DNA of 64,000 nt from Termitomyces sp. T153 (lineage: Eukaryota > Basidiomycota > Agaricomycetes > Agaricales > Lyophyllaceae): contig JACKQL020000043.1 in assembly GCA_018296165.2 (NCBI GenBank), positions 248,001 through 312,000 on the forward strand, read 5' to 3'. The position numbers were made by a program, and so were the translations under genes. This document shows positions 1 through 10,670 of this stretch, in pieces. The notes beneath the pieces are model-generated. The model was not told the origin of the DNA. It did no database searches and was given only the letters and a program-made list of their open reading frames with translations. Within the stretch, counting starts at the first letter, position 1. Each line of letters opens with the position of its first letter.

Positions 1-22
1 GGTTCGACTCCCAGGCAGAGAG
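1..22 (+). tRNA. 3' end of a tRNA-Asp gene (partial, cut by window edge)
   Basis: The first bases give a T-loop (TTCGACT), a T-stem half (CCCAG), an acceptor half (GCAGAGA) and a discriminator G, matching the 3' ends of the two complete tRNA-Asp genes downstream. The 5' part lies outside the window. It is the first visible member of a tandem series with about 200-240 bp spacing. Confidence 0.6.
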
Positions 23-130
23 TTGTATCCCTGACCTTTCATATATCTTTTTCTTCTTTGCGTCTCTTGCAGAAAAAAAAATGATCACAACAGAGCACAT
101 ATGATTAGCTATCCAGAGATTGCCATACAC

Positions 131-204
131 TCTTTGCTAGTATATCGGTTAGTACACGTGCCTGTCATGATTACTAACCTGACTTTCAATTCCCAGGCCG
201 AGAG
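131..204 (+). pseudogene. degenerate tRNA-Asp copy
   Basis: The 5' half is nearly identical to the intact copies: acceptor TCTTTGC, D arm, and anticodon GTC at 164-166. The 3' anticodon stem (GCGCG) is absent, the 5' T-stem no longer pairs with CCCAG, and the acceptor 3' strand reads GCCGAGA instead of GCAAAGA. It should not fold into a normal cloverleaf. It occupies the second slot of the tandem array. Confidence 0.6.
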
Positions 205-369
205 ATTGGTGGAAATCCAAGTTGATGTATCCTTTTTTTTCTATAGTAGAAAATTCGGTCCTCGCAATTGATGCTACGCGCGTTCAAGTCTGTCATTGTA
301 CAATGAATCATTCGTTAAGAGATCGAAAAATCTTCGTTAGAGTTGACATCATGACAACTTCATGTAACT

Positions 370-459
370 TCTTTGCTAGTATATCGGTTAGTACACGCGC
401 CTGTCATGTGACACTCACAGGTTTCGCGCGAAAGCTGGGTTCGACTCCCAGGCAAAGAG
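370..459 (+). tRNA. tRNA-Asp (GUC), 18-nt intron
   Basis: Cloverleaf parts are visible by eye. The acceptor TCTTTGC (370-376) pairs with GCAAAGA (452-458), with discriminator G at 459. The D stem GTAT/GTAC has one T-G pair. The anticodon stem CGCGC (396-400) pairs with GCGCG (426-430), and the anticodon GTC is at 403-405. The T arm is CTGGG-TTCGACT-CCCAG. An 18-nt intron (407-424) sits after position 37, the canonical place for eukaryotic nuclear tRNA introns. This copy carries all expected base pairs and is likely functional. Confidence 0.85.
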
Positions 460-571
460 CTCTGCTTCTAGTATCTCATCGTTTTTTTTTTCCTTCTTGC
501 TTTCTGTCCCAACCAGAAAGAAATCATTACAAACAAAGCACATGTGGTTTGTTGCATTCTTATTGATAACT

Positions 572-666
572 TCTTTGCTAGTATATCGGTTAGTACACGC
601 GCCTGTCATTATCTATCTATGATATGCTGATCGCGCGAAAGCTGGGTTCGACTCCCAGGCAAAGAG
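572..666 (+). tRNA. tRNA-Asp (GUC), 23-nt intron
   Basis: The mature part is the same as in the copy at 370-459: acceptor 572-578 with 659-665, discriminator G666, anticodon GTC at 605-607 and T arm CTGGG-TTCGACT-CCCAG. The intron (609-631) is 23 nt and unrelated in sequence to the 18-nt intron of its neighbour. The segment after each copy shares a block resembling AATCATCACAACAAAGCACA, showing that the unit was tandemly duplicated together with its flank. Confidence 0.85.
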
Positions 667-829
667 CTTCGTAGTTTATGTTCATCGACTTTTTGTTGGT
701 ATCTTCGCCTCACCAGGCAAGAAATCATCACAACAAAGCACATATGACTTGTTCCATTTACATACATAAGGAGTCAGAGATGAAAATGTGTTTCAAGAAA
801 AACACACGCGTTCTTTAGCTTTAAACCGC

Positions 830-2001
830 TCAGTGAGCACCGATCCCGATCCCGTTACTCATAGCCCCTTCAACACTCTCAACCCCCCCATCCGCATCCG
901 CATCCGCCTTCTCTACCTCCATCAGATCCTCATTATCCTCCGCGACCTCCTCATCCCCCTCATCCCCGTCCTCGTCCTCACCATCATCCACCTCATCCTG
1001 ATCCTGTTCCTCCAAATCCAGATCTTGATCATCCCCATCTTCCATATCCCCCTCGCCCTCATCACCCATCCCCTCGCCCTCCAGATCCGCGTACCCCACT
1101 CCAGCTGCAGACACAGACACAGACGCAGCCTCACCAAGCTCCTCTTCCCAGTCCACCTCCATTTGGCTGTGGCTCTGACTCGAGTATGCGTGTGCGTGTG
1201 CGTGTGCGTGTGCGGGCAGGACGTGGTGCACGAGCGGCGCGGACGTGAACGGCGCACCAAGGTCTTTGGGTTTAGATTTGGGTTTGATTGTAGGGCGTGG
1301 GGGTGCTGATGCCGCGGCGGCTGCGGCGGCAGTGCCGGATGCAGAGGGGACAGGCGCAGAGGGGGCGGAGGAGGCGGAGGATGGGGGTGGTTTCTTTTTG
1401 TCTGTTTTGGCGTTTGCGCGGTAGACTGGGTTATGTAGCGTGAGATTTAGGTTGGGTGTCTTGTGGAGAGAGGATACGGATATATATACGTACTGATGAG
1501 TTCGTTTTGAAGATTTTCGACGAGGTCGCCGAATTCGATTGTTTCGAGCGCTTTGAGGACGTCTGAGGCTGAGATGGACTTGTGTTGTTTTGAGATTGCT
1601 ACGTCGTGTGCGCTGTGTGTATAGGGATGCGTATAAAAAGATCTGTGAAGAGTCGAGTCAATGATGGAAGAAGACATACGTCGCAGCTGAGGGGTAACAC
1701 AATACTATAAGCACGCGAAATGATATACGGTGTATGACGGGGCATACCGAGGTAGTTGATGAACACAGTCGAGCCCTTCACGAGTGATAACACCGTCTCC
1801 TTCTGCAGTTTTGCATTATCGGGAAGCTATATGTAATGTAATGTAAATATGAGGTATCCTCTGTCATTGTTGGCGTACAGCGGATTTGGCGATTTTGGTG
1901 ACGAGGCTTTTGGGGAGCTCGAAGTTTTCGATGCCGTCGGAGACGAGGTCTTGTTGGGCTTGGGCGGAGATGGGGCCGGAGGGTGCGTCTTTGCGTGGCA
2001 T
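830..2001 (-). CDS. DPB4: DNA polymerase epsilon subunit D / Dpb4 (POLE3-type histone fold)
   Basis: Five exons fit a 307-aa protein: 2001-1879, 1826-1748, 1686-1680, 1612-1494 and 1425-830, all with GT-AG introns and matching phases. It begins MPRKDAPSGP and continues through a histone fold: helix 1 ELPKSLVTKIAKSALPDNAK, a central KGSTVFINYLAATAHDVA stretch, then KQHKSISASDVLKALETIEF. The C-terminal half is low complexity: an Ala/Ser/Pro linker, a His-Ala repeat and a long Asp/Glu tail, as is usual for fungal Dpb4. In the family this subunit pairs with Dpb3 in DNA polymerase epsilon and also serves ISW2/CHRAC-type remodellers in the nucleus. Exon 3 is only 7 nt, yet it restores the conserved NYLAATAHDVA core; without it the core is broken. 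The start ATG is the first in frame. The gene lies tail-on to the tRNA array. Confidence 0.88.
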
Positions 2002-2154
2002 GAGGAGAGGTTCACGCGCCGTGTGGTCGTGTTTGGTGAGGGCGTATCCGAATTCAGGTTATCGGGGTCATGTGTCTGAGCGAGAATCGGCCGGCCAGGA
2101 CGACCACTTTGTGATTTCTTGATGCAACGGCGTAGCTCTGGCTACACTATAAAC

Positions 2155-4816
2155 TCAGTAGTCTAAGAAAGGTAGGAGGAAAGAATTATTGGGTGCAAGC
2201 TTATTATGGGCAGCACAATAGACCTCCTGCCCAAAACTCATCTCGTCGCTCGACATGTCAGGTAATTCACCTGACACCTCCACCTCGCACGAGCGAGGGT
2301 CAATGTCCGTGCCGTACAGTCCAGACAATCCCCAAGACATGCTACCATTGAAGTTCGTCAGGCCCATGCCCATGCTCGTCCCAAACATCCCAAGCTCTTC
2401 ATCATAATCACTTTCCCTCCTCATAATCACTTTCCAACAATCGCCTCGTGATTATCACTCATACTGTGGCCATCAGGAGATCCCCCGCTACTCTAATCCG
2501 CTTCGTATTCACTAGCTAGTCTCGATCCACTGGTCAACGAGTCCAAGTGTCACAGTGGCCCCAACAGGCCCATTATATCCTCTCCCATGTGTCTCCAAGT
2601 GCCGGTTCAAGTCATCACTCCTCGAAAACCTCCTGTTACACTGGGGGCACATATACGGTCTCTCCATCGTATGTGTCCTGAGATGTCTCTTGAGATGCTC
2701 CATGCGCTTGAACCTCAGCCCACACGAGAACAGTGCGCTCGCAAACGCCTTCGTCTTCGTCATCGACTCGCCATCGTGGGCGTCCTGCTGCTGAGCAAAG
2801 GAGGACGCCCAGTCGGTGGTAAGGGTCATCGCTGGCATCACAGGTGGTGCTACAAGGGGGACCGTGTGTCTGTGAAATCGGTCCTGACTGCTTGCGCGTT
2901 GGTGACCGGTTCCAGTAGTTGAAAAGCGTGTACCCTTCGGCTGTGGCTGGCCGGCCGCGGCACTATAGTAAGGCCCTACGTTTGGTTCATGAGCCACCAT
3001 CCGCAGCCGACAGCTCCCCATCCGCTTGCAAATAAAACATATCCGTGGCGGAGACAGATTGGTCACCAAGGGACGCATCGTCCCGTTCACGACTGTGGCT
3101 GAGGCTCTCGTACCTTTTGTGGGCATCACCCAAGATATTCCTCCCGCGTTTCTCGTTGTTGTTTGCTCCCTTCCTGTGAACCTTGTACGTCGAAGCACCG
3201 CCAAGCCACGAATTGAAGTGCAGCAGGATTACGGTGCTCAACATCAGCCGTCATTTCGTCTGCGTCGCTAACGCTGGTGTCGCTCTCTTTGATTGCGCTA
3301 GCATTGCCATTGCGTTGTTCTTCACCACCAGGCATCAAGGGATTCATACGGTAACTTTCCTTAAAGATGCTGCGGTTTCAAGTTCATCTGCTCCTTCCAT
3401 AACCCACATCGGAAAATTCCTGTCCAAATCCCGGGCCTTCACAAAAACAGGCTCACTGAGACCAGAGAAAACGCTGATTCCAACGATGGAGGACGACGAA
3501 GACGAAAAAAAAAAGATGAAGAATACTGGAGGAGGTTAGAAGAGAAGGAGGAGGAAGATGAACACACAGGGAGAACGGAGGAGGATATGGTTAGTGGAGA
3601 GGGAAGCGAGGGAGGGGAAGGATAATGCACAGAAGCGTCTGGAGGAGACGCACCAAAACACGCCACTGAGAAGTGGGCTACACTCAAGGTCTGCGATACG
3701 GATATATGTACTATTCCTAACTTATAACTATGCTATTTAGCTGTACAGCTTGCAGCTTGCCCCCTTAGCCTAGTCTGTGGCTTGCCGGCATTGAACAGGG
3801 AACCCATCATCTATTCATCGATTCATCGATTGCGCCTTGGCGAATTGTTCGTAACGACTTAGTCTGAATGACATGGCAAGCTCGCCGACGACGACGGTGC
3901 TTGGTTCCTGACCCATTTTTTCGCGCATGAGATCTCGTTGAAGGGCCTCAAAGAAAAGGCGATCATGCGGCACGGAAAATCTGTGCAATGAGGTATTAGA
4001 ATCTGATAGAAGCAGAAAAAATAGAGAAGTGATGCACCAGTAGAACACTTTTTGTTTTCTCTGGGTCCGGATGCACTGGAATTTGAACAAGAAATTAAGG
4101 AACTCGCTCTATAATGTCACGCAAGATCAATACTGATAACAAAGATCGGAAACGATAAACAAAGAACATCATAAAGACAAGATGGTCTTGTTTGATGAAA
4201 AAATTAGCATTTACCTTTGACTCTTCCAAACATGCATCGCTACCAAGCTTCAGATTGCGAAGATCACTAAAGAAGCCTTTCTCGAACTTTTTCATATCGC
4301 GAACTGGACGCCCAAATGCCTATTTTCAGGAAAACCGTTCAGCCACACATTTCGAAGGCTAACAACGAAAAGTGCCGAGTTACTATAATTGTAACAGAAA
4401 ACGACGTGCCTCGAAACGGAAAGCGAGAGCTCTCACAATGTCCGTACCAGTGATATGAAACAACCCCTGCCATAGCACGCACGACACGTACTCACCGGAT
4501 GGGAGGAGAAATCGAAAAAGAGGAAGACGTGACCGGTCCTGTCCATTGTCGTCACCAGCCGTATCCCATGCACTCGGGGCAGTCGCCAGGAAGAACTCGA
4601 GCTTTTCACACTGCGCCAGTCGCTCCTGTTTGGAGGACTTGAGCGGCCGTGAGGGGCCAATAGAGAATCCAGCTTTTGAATAGGTGTACTTTGGATTTGT
4701 ATTCTGAGCCAACGGGTCTTTGTCCATGGGTATGTCCGTAAGTTCTGCTGACGAGTGTAATTGGGAGGGTAGCACAATCTCTTGACCATGGAATTGTGCA
4801 GTGAGCTTGTTGGCAT
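2155..4816 (-). CDS. STE12: Ste12-type transcription factor (STE DNA-binding domain plus two C2H2 fingers), possibly damaged
   Basis: The STE domain is spread over exons at 4816-4410, 4319-4215, 4108-4038 and 3980-about 3830. Hallmarks are [71 protein letters not shown] and [15 protein letters not shown]. Two C2H2 fingers follow at 2,560-2,770 ([20 protein letters not shown], then [21 protein letters not shown]); 2430-2155 gives a plausible acidic C-terminus. This order, STE then fingers, is that of basidiomycete Ste12-alpha, the nuclear effector of the mating/filamentation MAPK pathway. The intron after RFEA is GC-AG (4409-4320). A reading-frame stop follows KAQSMNR near 3,815, and the linker (2,800-3,800) could not be modelled. 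An N-terminal frame continues into the upstream kinase through an intron; an internal ATG (MDKDPL, about 4,726) could be an independent start. Confidence 0.75.
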
Positions 4817-4865
4817 CTAAGATATTGTATGTTAGAAAAATCATTTGGTACGCGGTAGGACATAC

Positions 4866-6434
4866 CGTAAGTAGAAGACAAGGTCAACCTAGGTGAATAT
4901 ACGATGTTGTCGAGTAACTTCTTTGAGATTGATTTTGACGTCTCATCCAACGGTTCACACATTCTCCCTCGAAAATATACCGGAGATAGGGTATGCTCAA
5001 GTGTTAACTTCTCATTTAGTCGCAACGGTGTGGTAGGCAATCTCCGTGAGACATCCTCCACACTTGGCCGTTCCTTGGGTTCGTTCTTCCAACAATCTCC
5101 ACATAGAGCCCAGATCTCTTCTGTAAGGCCCCACTCTCTCCAGGCTGCGTCCAACTCCGAAGGTCTTGACGGTCGAATACCACGCTGTATCTGCAGGACG
5201 ACAGTAGTATCGCGAGATATATGATGAAAAGGAATATTGCCGGTGAAAACCTTTCATGAAAATGGTCTCATCAGCAAAGAAGTTGGGCAGGGAATGACCA
5301 TGCCAGCTACAACTGACCTCGTAAAAGACACAACCTAGGGCGTACACATCGCTGTAAGGGCTGTTTTTAACTTCTTCATCTTTTTCCATGTCAAATAGTT
5401 CAGGAGCCTGCCACCGAACAGAGCCTCCCTTGGATGCCACCGAAGATTGGGATGTCCAGGCCACAATGTTGGAATCTAATACGCCAGAAATCCCGAAATC
5501 GCTCAGACAAGCTTTTCCCGTCTCATGAATGAGAATATTAGCCTACTTAATTTTGTGAAGATACATAATGGAAATACTAGAAACTTGACATCCTTACGCC
5601 TTTCAAATCGCCATGCACAATACCTTCCTTGTGCAGGTATTGCAAACCCTGAACAATATCGGCACACTATGTCTCTCCAGTCACATCAAGCTAAAGGGGA
5701 CTAGTGAAACAATACATACGAGGGAATGTCGATTTGCTCGAGGATTTTTCTTGAGATATTTTCCAATGTCCCCATTTTCCATCCAGGGCGCAACAAGGCA
5801 AAGCTTGTTGTTGAAGCGATATACCCCATACATTGGTAGAACATTCGGATGAGATAATTGACCCCACAAGATGACTTCCTTAGAAAATTGCTGCAGAACG
5901 TTGTTCGATACTGACGTCGGACAGTTGGGAGTTCTGCACGACATACCTTCAATAGATACTCGAGTTGACTGTCCAGATAGAGACGGGCGACTTTCAGGCT
6001 ATACGACCTGCCCCTTGAATTCTGCCCTGTAGATATCCGCAAATCCACCAGCGGTCACGGGTTCTGTCTCGACCTGTTTGACTCCCTTGAGCTCATAGCA
6101 GATTGGATAGCGCCCAGACTTCCTAGAAAGCCTTTGAGTCGCCGCAATCAGGGAGCGCCGAAGTTGCGTGTCCAGATCAGGAACGTCAAGAAGCTATCCG
6201 AGGATTGGATGATAGAGGAAAAAGGTTAAAGACGATAGTACTCACCAACTGAAGCAAATCAAGTAGTATTTGCGCGTCGGAATCTTTGAAGTGCACAAGT
6301 CGTTGGTATAACTGAGGTTCGCTGAGGATACAACGCAATTGAGGTATGAACTGAGAACTATCATTCCCTTGCATTGAAGCTCTCGAGGACAGATAGACTT
6401 GAAGGTCAAAGAGAAGTTGGCACAGCTCTCCCAC
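4866..6434 (-). pseudogene. Agaricomycete tyrosine-kinase-like protein kinase, disrupted, joined to the Ste12 gene
   Basis: A helical leader (6434-6246, ending DAQILLDLLQL) splices at phase 0 to LLDVPDLDTQLRRSLIAA, then a kinase domain: Gly-rich TAGGFADIYRAEFKG, beta-3 Lys in LKVARLYLDSQ, SKEVILWGQLSHPNVLPMYG, catalytic loop VHGDLKGANILI, DFG, SVRWQAPELFD, and a C-lobe ending DCWKNEPKERPSVEDVSRRL. Residues needed for catalysis are all present. The frame is broken: TAG follows KGQVV near 6,001, and LKVARL is in the +1 frame; the next acceptor (near 5,910) is also out of phase by one. No clear ATG precedes the leader, and CpG-poor transposon DNA starts at about 6,500. The C-lobe exon ends at 4866 in SSTY and splices in frame into Ste12. 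Its close relative is the kinase at 31,452-32,950. Confidence 0.65.
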
Positions 6435-6499
6435 TACGACATTTCTATTTAAAAGAGACTCTTAACCTGCACAAAGCACAGCCCCATGTCCGAGGTTGA

Positions 6500-7440
6500 C
6501 CGGAGTGATTGGAAGTCCGACTCTCTCTTACAATAAGTGACGAGAGAAAGTACTTGAGGAAATCTTGTAGACTTCTGGAGAAACACTTGTTCAAACTATG
6601 TTGCATAATTTCTGTTAAGTGTTTCTCTAGAAAATCTCAAAACAATTCACACACTTATGGAAATTATGTAGGAACCACGTTAAATAATTTCTGATAAGTT
6701 TTCTCTGAAAAATCTCAAAACAATTTACAAGCATGATTTCTGTGGGAAACATGATAAATAATTTCTGATAAGTGTTTCTCTAGATAATCTCAAAACAATT
6801 GAGGAAATCTTGCAGATAACATGTTAGATAACTTCTGACAAGTGTTTCTCAATAAGTGACAATTCACAAGCATAATTTCCAGAAAATCTCAAAACAGTTT
6901 ACAAGCATAATTTCTGTCAGGCTTTATCAGACAGATTGTCTTGCGATATTTACATGCATAATTTCTGTCTGATATCTCAAAACAATTTATATCTCAAGTG
7001 AAATTTTCTAGAGAAACACTTATCAGAAATGATTTAACATATTTCAAGTGTGTGTAGGATTCTGAAGAGGCACCTGTTAAAAATATGTTAAGTGATTTCC
7101 AACAAGTGTTTGTCCAGGTATACCTTTCAAAATTTCCCAATTATGAAATTGTTTAGATATTCTAGCAAAACACTTATGAGAGATTTTTTAACATGTTTTT
7201 GACAGGACATCTCCTGAGGTTTCTACAACATTTTATGAGGTGAGCCCTCACCTGTTAGAAACAGGTCACGTGGTTTCTAGCAGGTATTTGTCAAGAATCA
7301 GTTGAATTACTATGTTGACAATAATAAAGAAAGATTTTTGTGTTCCTAGGCCATTACCTGAGAAACAAGAAAAAAAAATTCTTTCACTTTTCTTGAGAAA
7401 TACATAAGAAACAGAAATTGTGTTTCTCTTTTATGTTTAT
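6500..7440. repeat. AT-rich degenerate repeat block
   Basis: A motif close to TTTCTGATAAGTGTTTCTC, usually followed by AGAAAATCTCAAAACAATT, recurs several times between 6,540 and 6,900. It reappears inverted near 7,000-7,030 (GAGAAACACTTATCAGAAAT). CpG is almost absent. No coding potential is seen. It is probably a decayed non-autonomous repeat. The block starts exactly where the kinase gene loses its 5' end. Confidence 0.5.
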
Positions 7441-7720
7441 TAAAAAAATTGATTAGCACAATTCTTACTGTTCCTTGAAAAATACTGATCAGAAAACCTT
7501 AAATGTTTGTTTTTAAGTAACATGTTGACAGGCATGATGCTCAGTGCATGACAAGTGCATGTGCATAGACTCATTGCATTTATATTATAGATTGTCAAGT
7601 ATGCTATATTGAATAGAGTGAGGATGTACAATCATGAAAACATGGTACATAGTAAGTGAGTGGGGTTTGAATGAGATCTATGATCTATGAAGGCAAGAAA
7701 TCTCAAGAAAATGTAGAGTA

Positions 7721-7823
7721 TTTGGCACAGAAGTAAGCATACAAATATATTTTTGGTTCTGACATTTAAGGCTTTGGCACAGAAGTAAGCATACAAATAT
7801 ACCTTTAGTTCTAAAATTTAAGG
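7721..7823. repeat. two tandem copies of a 52-bp unit
   Basis: TTTGGCACAGAAGTAAGCAT starts at 7721 and again at 7773. The rest of the unit, through ACATTTAAGG or AAATTTAAGG, is also repeated with a few substitutions. Nothing else is recognised between 7,440 and 8,560. Confidence 0.6.
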
Positions 7824-8839
7824 CAGCAGATTGAGTGAGAATTTTAATCCTTTTGAAGATGCTGAAAAGAGGCATGAGAAGTTTGATAGACAAAAATAAA
7901 AGCAATGATTTGTAGACCTTGTGGGTACAACATCAAGACTGATGTTTGTGCTGATGCTAACATGCACATTGTTTCCAGTGTAGTTCCTTCCCATAGCAGC
8001 ACTCAATTATTTCTATGTTCTTCACCTTTATCTTTGCATCAATCCTTGCCTAAACAATTTTGTTTTAAATCAAACAGACAGCCTTGATATGTGCTGAAAA
8101 TTTATTATATACAACAAACAAGAACAAATTTAATGTCAAGGCTGACTAATTTCAAGAGACAGAGCTATTAACAGCTTAAAGTAATTGTTCTTTGTAAAGA
8201 TATAGATTGTGGATGGAAGTAGAGAAGAAATGTGTTTAAATTTGTTTAGAATCAAATCCAGACACTGATATACAAATAATACTGCCTCAATGTAGTTTGC
8301 CACATTGACATCTCTTCTTGATTGTCCTGTCCACCTTCAAAGTTTCTTTAGGAAGATATGTGCTCACACTATTGGTGCCAACAATGTTAATTTAAAATAT
8401 GTATGTTTTTTTCCTCCCTTTCTTTCCTTCTTCATTCTTTACTAATAATTACCCAAAACCTTTTGCAGAAACTTCCCAACTCCCAGACCAATATCCTGGC
8501 TCATAATCAAAAATTTGTTGACATATATCATGCCTGTGTGGCTGTGTGAGCACTTTGATATCTAACCTCAAATGAATAAAGCAGCAGATAAAGAGTGCTG
8601 TAGATGAAGTTGAAAAAGTGTTTCAACAAAATGATGCACCTGCATATTCCACACAACACCTCTTTTTAGAGAGGTAGGAGGAGAATCATCTACTTCTCTG
8701 ACTAGAGGATATTTTTCAGCTGCATATGATACAAATAATACATGATAATTCATAAGAACTTTGAATTCTTTTTGGAATATTTTAGCAGTGCTGCTATTAG
8801 CATTGATAAATAATTTGTCAATGTTTTTTGGCACTATTG

Positions 8840-9262
8840 TTAGCACTTGTTAACACCATCCTCAACATCTGCCATAAATATGATTTCATCCTCAGGTAAG
8901 ACTCTATACAGGAATGCAGTCTTGACATCTATTTGCATAGCATCCCAGTTCTGAGATGCTGCCAGGTGCAGTAGTATATGCCAGGATTCTGTGTGTGCAG
9001 TTGGTGAGGTTGTTTTTGTATAATCTCTCCCATACACTTGATTGAAACCTTGTAGAACATGTTGTACTTTGAAACATACTATTGATCCTTGTTCATTGCA
9101 CTTTAATGCAAAGACTGGTCATCCACAGTGTATCCTGTAGCCTGCTGGGACCTGTTCCCTCAGTACAAGCTGGTAGATGCCCATGTCTCTCAATGATTTC
9201 AGTTCATCTTCATATGCTGCCCTTACAAGGTTGGTGGTTTCCTATAGTCAGACATATTTTCA
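8840..9262 (-). mobile_element. Copia-type reverse transcriptase fragment
   Basis: On the minus strand a broken frame reads ELKSLRDMGIYQLV, then QVPAGYRIH, LQGFNQVYGRDYTKTTSPTA and WDAMQIDVKTAFLYRVLPEDE. This is the N-terminal part of the Ty1/Copia reverse transcriptase (RVT_2), covering the conserved YGxDYxxTxSP and DVKTAFL motifs. Stops and frame changes show that it is dead. No LTRs were found around it, and CpG is depleted. Confidence 0.7.
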
Positions 9263-10670
9263 TCATCAGTAATAGTATGCTGAAAAACAATGTCAGAATT
9301 ACCATTTAGCATAACTTCTGGTAATGTTGAACATGATATAATTTGTAAAGACCAGCACAGCATCTGAATCCCAGGGCTACCACATCCTGGATATCACACC
9401 AGAGATACCTCTGCAGGGGCCATTTCAGCCACACTGGAAAATGGGTAAACCCAAAGGGAGAACTCACCTTTATATATCCTTTAGATGCATTAAACCATCA
9501 GTGAGGCTACTTGTGAGCTCTCAAGCTGGGAGGTAATAGGCTAGAGGGAGGGGGTCCTCTGGGGGTGGGGAGTCCAAAGTAAGTAGTATTGGCAAGGGGG
9601 TTGGGCATTGGAGCAGGCAGACTCTTGGCTCATCATTGATAATAATGAGCTCAAACAATACTCAAAAAATGTCAAAAAGTCAGAAAAAATCAGAGATCAT
9701 TGCCATGCTGCCCAGCTTCTTCTGTAATTGCAATGGATGTCCATCAACATTTGTGCTCATCATGAGTGAAAATAAGCACAACTACTAGCTTAGAACACTT
9801 CAAAAGTGTAGAGAAAATCAGATTTTTTTTTAAAAAAAAATAGCTAAGTATCTCTTATTGTCAAGCAAAGATTGAAAAAATGCACCAAATGTTGGGTGCT
9901 GCTTTTCACTTCAGAAAACACTGATGTGTGAGCACATGGGATGCCCCATTGCTCATTATAGTAAAGAACTCAATGGAAGTGAGTAAGGTATGTTTTTGCA
10001 GCTCAGTAAAAATATACTTTCTATTTCTGAAGGTTGTGATAATAGTAATTATTTGACCCTGAACAAAATCTCGTTGTTTAAAAAGAACATGAAGGAGTGC
10101 ATGATGACATCAACAAGAATGAGCTGTAAATAAGCATGAAGATGCATGCAACATTAAAAAGCATGGCACACATAGCTCATACAAAGCAACTGCTATTGAT
10201 TATTAAGCTGTTCTGTTAAGAGTTTAGAAAAAGGTGAGTTTTTAAGAAAATGAAGCAAATAAAATATTTACTTACAATTTAAGATGGAAAATCCTTCCTT
10301 TACAAGGAGTCATATCCATGATACCATTGTTTCTAGATGGATTGAGTCAACAGAATCTCTCACCTTCATCAACCAAGTTCTAGATATGATGCTGGCAGAA
10401 CTATTCAAAAAGTTTGAATTATGGGCATGTGCAAATGATTGCAGTAAGTGGAATTTGGTTTGATAACATAAAGCTAGCTTACCTTGATATAAATACAATT
10501 AATATAATGGCATAAGTTCAGTCTGAATGCAAAAACCTCATAAGTAGAGGCCTGCATAAGCATGTAAGTTTATTTGATAATGTGGTGCTGAATATCAGTC
10601 ATACATAAAGAAAAATTATTGGAGGTTGTAATGTTACCATGTGTTATGAGAAGTATGATGTTGATGTAGT
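9263..10670. other. no gene seen; CpG-poor decayed DNA
   Basis: The stretch is AT-rich with scattered stops in all frames. Short ORFs here have no recognisable motifs. It probably holds unidentifiable transposon remains flanking the Helitron helicase fragment. Confidence 0.4.

Noticed and set aside
788..1309. 173-aa plus-strand ORF
   Set aside because: It is the antisense of the acidic, low-complexity tail of DPB4; its Ile/Leu/His-rich text comes from GAT/GAG repeats.
3439..3687. Ser-rich minus-strand ORF in the Ste12 linker
   Set aside because: Low complexity, no intron borders that connect it in phase; may still be part of the linker but cannot be supported.
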